A stretch of DNA of 8,296 nucleotides from Sulfurovum sp. (lineage in GTDB: Bacteria > Campylobacterota > Campylobacteria > Campylobacterales > Sulfurovaceae). A model generated the notes under the pieces. It worked only from the letters and a program-made list of their open reading frames with translations. It was not told where the DNA came from and ran no database searches. The stretch is taken from the NCBI GenBank assembly GCA_030626265.1, contig DAOUPF010000042.1:1-8296 (forward strand). Reading direction: 5' to 3'. Shown here one piece after another: positions 6,450-8,296 of the stretch. How positions within the stretch are numbered: position 1 is the first letter of the stretch; each line of letters begins with the position of its first letter. The translations under genes and the position numbers were made by a program.

Positions 6450-6464
6450 TTAACTAATAGTTAA
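6450..6464. promoter_or_regulatory. 15-bp palindrome at the cyclase promoter
   Basis: TTAACT and AGTTAA form perfect 6-bp arms around AAT, directly downstream of the proximal -10 box and covering the expected transcription start. This position suits a repressor operator. The regulator is unknown. Confidence 0.45.
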
Positions 6465-6493
6465 GTATTTTATGAAAGGTAAGGATTTATTTT

Positions 6494-7576
6494 ATGAGCA
6501 AAAAGTTAAATTTAAAAAAGATATTAACAAGTGGGTACAATTTTAATAGTGATGAGTATGAGCTGAGGCTCAAATACATACTCTTTAATTCACTCCTGAT
6601 TTTCAATATCTTAATCGTTAGTATCGCTACATTTGTGCGTTTTTCAAATTCTCAGTATATAAACGCTACTGTTGACGCAATATATGTTACCCTAGGTCTT
6701 ATCTCTTTTTTTATTGCTCGTAAATCAAAAGAGTATTTTAATGCTCTTGTTTATTTTGTAATTTTCTTCTCCTTCTCAAGCGTTACCTTGGCTTTTTCCA
6801 CTGGCTTAAATCATATTGCCGGAATTAGTTGGTACTTTCTGCTTCTCATGAGTATCTTTTTTCTAAAAGGGCTTCGTGAAGGAATGATTGTTTTTATCTT
6901 CTCTTTTATCGCAATCATACTAGTTACGTCTAATCTACATGTTCATTCATTAGACGAAATAGTGTTGGGAGTTATTCCTTTCTTTGGTGCTCTGGTGTTT
7001 ATGTACTTTTTTGAGCAGAGAAACAATGAGTTAAAAAATCTTTTAGTAGGTCAAAAAGAGGGTTATTTACATCAATCGCTACATGATAACTTAACTGGTT
7101 TAGCAAATAGAAAACTTTTTTTAAATAGATTAACCGATTCATTAGCAGAGGCTAAACGAGTAAACTCTAAAGTAATCGTAATATTTATAGATTTGGACCA
7201 TTTCAAAAAGATAAATGATTCAGTTGGTCACCTTATGGGAGACATGATTTTAATAGAGGTTGCTAAACGTTTAAGTTCTCAGATACGTGAATGCGATACA
7301 ATCGCAAGATTAGGTGGAGATGAGTATGCGGTTATGATAGATACTTTTAGCTCTATGCGTATTGTAAAAGATATTATTCAGAAGTTACTTAATTCTATGC
7401 AGGAACCTTTTATCATTGAAGGTATAAAACACTCTATAACGATCAGTCTTGGAGCCACAGTATATCCTGATGATGGACTTGAAACGAGCATCTTACTTAG
7501 AAATGCCGATACTGCCATGTATAAAGCAAAAACTGATGGAAAAAATAGATACTTTTTTTACGATAAAAATCTCTAA
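6494..7576 (+). CDS. Membrane-bound diguanylate cyclase (6 TM helices + GGDEF)
   Basis: This 360-residue protein should make c-di-GMP from two GTP. The N-terminal half has about six hydrophobic helices, near residues 28-48, 57-75, 82-103, 110-125, 130-147 and 155-173, forming a membrane sensor module that I cannot assign to a named family. A linker around 174-195 leads to a GGDEF domain at about 195-357: HDNLTGLANRKLFL, FIDLDHFKKINDSVGH, the active-site motif GGDEY at 274-278, and NADTAMYKAKTDGKNRY. The inhibitory I-site RECD (265-268) stands five residues before GGDEY, so product inhibition is expected. There is no EAL domain. AAGGA at 6481-6485, 8 nt before the ATG, supports the start. The gene lies between the two copies of the DUF455 5' repeat, which suggests that it was inserted there or bracketed by the duplication. 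Confidence 0.93.
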   Translation: MSKKLNLKKILTSGYNFNSDEYELRLKYILFNSLLIFNILIVSIATFVRFSNSQYINATVDAIYVTLGLISFFIARKSKEYFNALVYFVIFFSFSSVTLAFSTGLNHIAGISWYFLLLMSIFFLKGLREGMIVFIFSFIAIILVTSNLHVHSLDEIVLGVIPFFGALVFMYFFEQRNNELKNLLVGQKEGYLHQSLHDNLTGLANRKLFLNRLTDSLAEAKRVNSKVIVIFIDLDHFKKINDSVGHLMGDMILIEVAKRLSSQIRECDTIARLGGDEYAVMIDTFSSMRIVKDIIQKLLNSMQEPFIIEGIKHSITISLGATVYPDDGLETSILLRNADTAMYKAKTDGKNRYFFYDKNL

Positions 7577-7701
7577 AGGCAAGCTTGGTCAATAGTGCAG
7601 AGGAGTATCCATATAGCTCTGCATACCACTTTCTCTTCATTACACCATCTCTATACCTATCCAATAGCATGGGTAATCTAACAATATCAAGTAGACTATA
7701 A
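7576..7701 (+). pseudogene. Remnant resembling the C-terminus of a Y1 (IS200/REP-type) transposase
   Basis: Starting at the last base of the cyclase stop codon, a frame of 41 codons without a start reads KASLVNSAEEYPYSSAYHF and onward to TAA 7699-7701. The pattern LVNSAEEYPYSSA resembles the NPVKAGLV...DYxYSSY ending found in Y1/REP-associated tyrosine transposases. The catalytic HUH motif and tyrosine are absent, so only a tail is left. The match is short and made by eye. The alternative is unrelated decayed coding sequence. Confidence 0.45.
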
Positions 7702-7866
7702 AGGCTATCATGGACTACCTATATACATCTGTGGATATCTCACAGCTATAGCTACTCAAAAAAGCCCAATATTAAAAGATTAGAAAAGAGATTTGAGAGT
7801 ATTGAAGATATGAAAAAGAGAAATAGACTGATAGTTAAATCCTACTTGTATTATAATTTACATTAG
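7682..7866 (+). pseudogene. Frameshifted coding remnant, unidentified
   Basis: Two frames look like parts of one former protein. Codons from 7682 read QYQVDYKGYHGLPIYICGYL and continue to about 7774; then, after a one-base shift around the A-run at 7774-7777, a frame reads KRLEKRFESIEDMKKRNRL and continues to TAG 7864-7866. The amino-acid pattern is coding-like, with a charged helical second part. There is no start codon and I do not recognise the family. It may belong with the transposase-like fragment just before it, or be the tail of a different gene. Confidence 0.4.
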
Positions 7867-8008
7867 CTATAATTCTCCTATGAAATTTTATAAAATATTA
7901 GAACAAGCATTGTTGAGTGATGATATAGATATCAAAGCACAGCTCTGTACAGAGTTGTTAGAGTATTGTAGAGAAAATGAGGTATTTGACCAAGAGGGCT
8001 TTAAGCCT
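7866..8008 (+). repeat. Right copy of 143-bp direct repeat
   Basis: This is the partner of 6111-6253, gapless with 14 mismatches. The repeat ends near codon 43 of the DUF455 gene. The left end includes GCTATAATTCTCCTAT, whose CTCCT is the complement of a Shine-Dalgarno no longer facing any gene here. Confidence 0.92.
7868..7873 (+). promoter_or_regulatory. Consensus -10 box at the DUF455 start
   Basis: A perfect TATAAT ends six bases before the ATG at 7880, so transcription would begin at or near the start codon and the mRNA would be leaderless. No Shine-Dalgarno precedes the ATG, in agreement with this. In the left repeat copy the box is TATGAT. Confidence 0.45.
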
Positions 8009-8296
8009 ATACTATTCTCTGAGCCATCATATGCTAGTAGATGTGAGATAGTAAGCCCTAGAGATTTGCCTACTAGAAATCATTTTGATACTGTAGATGG
8101 CTTGGCAACTCTGGTGCATGCCATCACACATATAGAGTTTTCTGCTATAGATTTGGCATTGGATGCAGTGTATAGATTTCCTGATATGCCCAGAGAGTAC
8201 AAGCATGACTGGCTAATAGTAGCAGATGATGAGGTGAGGCACTTTCGTATGCTAGTAGGTATACTAGAGAAGCTAGGATACCAGTATGCAGATCTG
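7880..8296 (+). CDS. DUF455 family ferritin-like protein (partial, C-terminus beyond window)
   Basis: The frame runs 139 codons from ATG 7880 to the right edge. The family is usually about 250-280 residues, so roughly half is present. DUF455 proteins belong to the ferritin-like helical fold and are distantly related to di-iron enzymes such as the tRNA hydroxylase MiaE; their substrate is not established. Visible candidate metal ligands are H84 and E86 in THIEFSAIDLAL (83-94) and the ExxH pair E118 and H121 in DDEVRHF. The SPRDLPTR block at 59-66 is also typical. There is no signal peptide, so the protein is probably cytoplasmic. No Shine-Dalgarno is seen, and a TATAAT box lies so close that a leaderless mRNA is likely. 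The start is chosen because MKFYKILEQ is where homology to the stub becomes continuous and no better upstream start is in frame. Confidence 0.88.
   Translation, partial: MKFYKILEQALLSDDIDIKAQLCTELLEYCRENEVFDQEGFKPILFSEPSYASRCEIVSPRDLPTRNHFDTVDGLATLVHAITHIEFSAIDLALDAVYRFPDMPREYKHDWLIVADDEVRHFRMLVGILEKLGYQYADL

Larger units (their letters stand above)
6293..6493 (+). other. AT-rich leader region of the diguanylate cyclase
   Basis: No coding frame is seen in these 201 bases. They hold two -10-like boxes (6315-6320 and 6441-6446) and one palindrome (6450-6464). Confidence 0.7.

Noticed and set aside
6111..8008. Repeats as ends of a complete insertion sequence or transposon
   Set aside because: The repeats are direct and contain the coding start of DUF455, no terminal inverted repeats are seen and no intact transposase lies between them.

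Overview
The window is AT-rich bacterial DNA and most likely comes from a Campylobacterota (epsilonproteobacterial) genome of the Sulfurimonas/Sulfurovum kind. The best clue is an orphan OmpR-type regulator whose C-terminal half closely matches HsrA/HP1043, a regulator known from Helicobacter and Campylobacter. T-rich promoters without a clear -35 and heavy use of ATA and AGA codons agree with this. The genus is an inference, since no rRNA is present.

Layout from left to right: (1) 1-2489, minus strand: the N-terminal 829 codons of a large sensor with FIST_N, FIST_C, three PAS domains and the beginning of a GGDEF domain, cut by the window edge. (2) 2490-2741: AT-rich divergent intergenic region. 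(3) 2742-4187, plus: a two-gene unit, a secreted cyclophilin-type prolyl isomerase and the tRNA wobble-uridine enzyme CmoB. (4) 4188-4348: promoter-like sequence followed by a terminator-like hairpin. (5) 4349-5008, plus: the HsrA-like atypical response regulator. (6) 5131-5502, plus: a single-domain rhodanese, meeting tail to tail with (7) 5503-6108, minus: a YcbL/glyoxalase II-type metallo-beta-lactamase-fold hydrolase. (8) 6107-6292: a truncated copy of the 5' end of a DUF455 (ferritin-like) gene. (9) 6494-7576, plus: a six-transmembrane diguanylate cyclase with intact active site and inhibitory site. (10) 7576-7866: decayed coding remnants, one resembling the C-terminal end of an IS200/REP-type (Y1) transposase. 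(11) 7880-8296, plus: the apparently intact DUF455 gene, running off the right edge.

Functionally the region mixes housekeeping genes (protein folding, tRNA modification, essential-type regulator, sulfur and thioester chemistry) with two c-di-GMP signalling genes. The most unusual structure is on the right. A 143-bp segment, about 90 percent identical, occurs at 6111-6253 and 7866-8008, on either side of the diguanylate cyclase and the transposase-like debris. The repeat includes the short divergent control region of the hydrolase gene, so the arrangement looks like a past duplication or insertion that separated the DUF455 gene from its original neighbour and left a stub behind. I found no CRISPR array, tRNA, rRNA or complete mobile element, and no gene cluster that I would call a new system.
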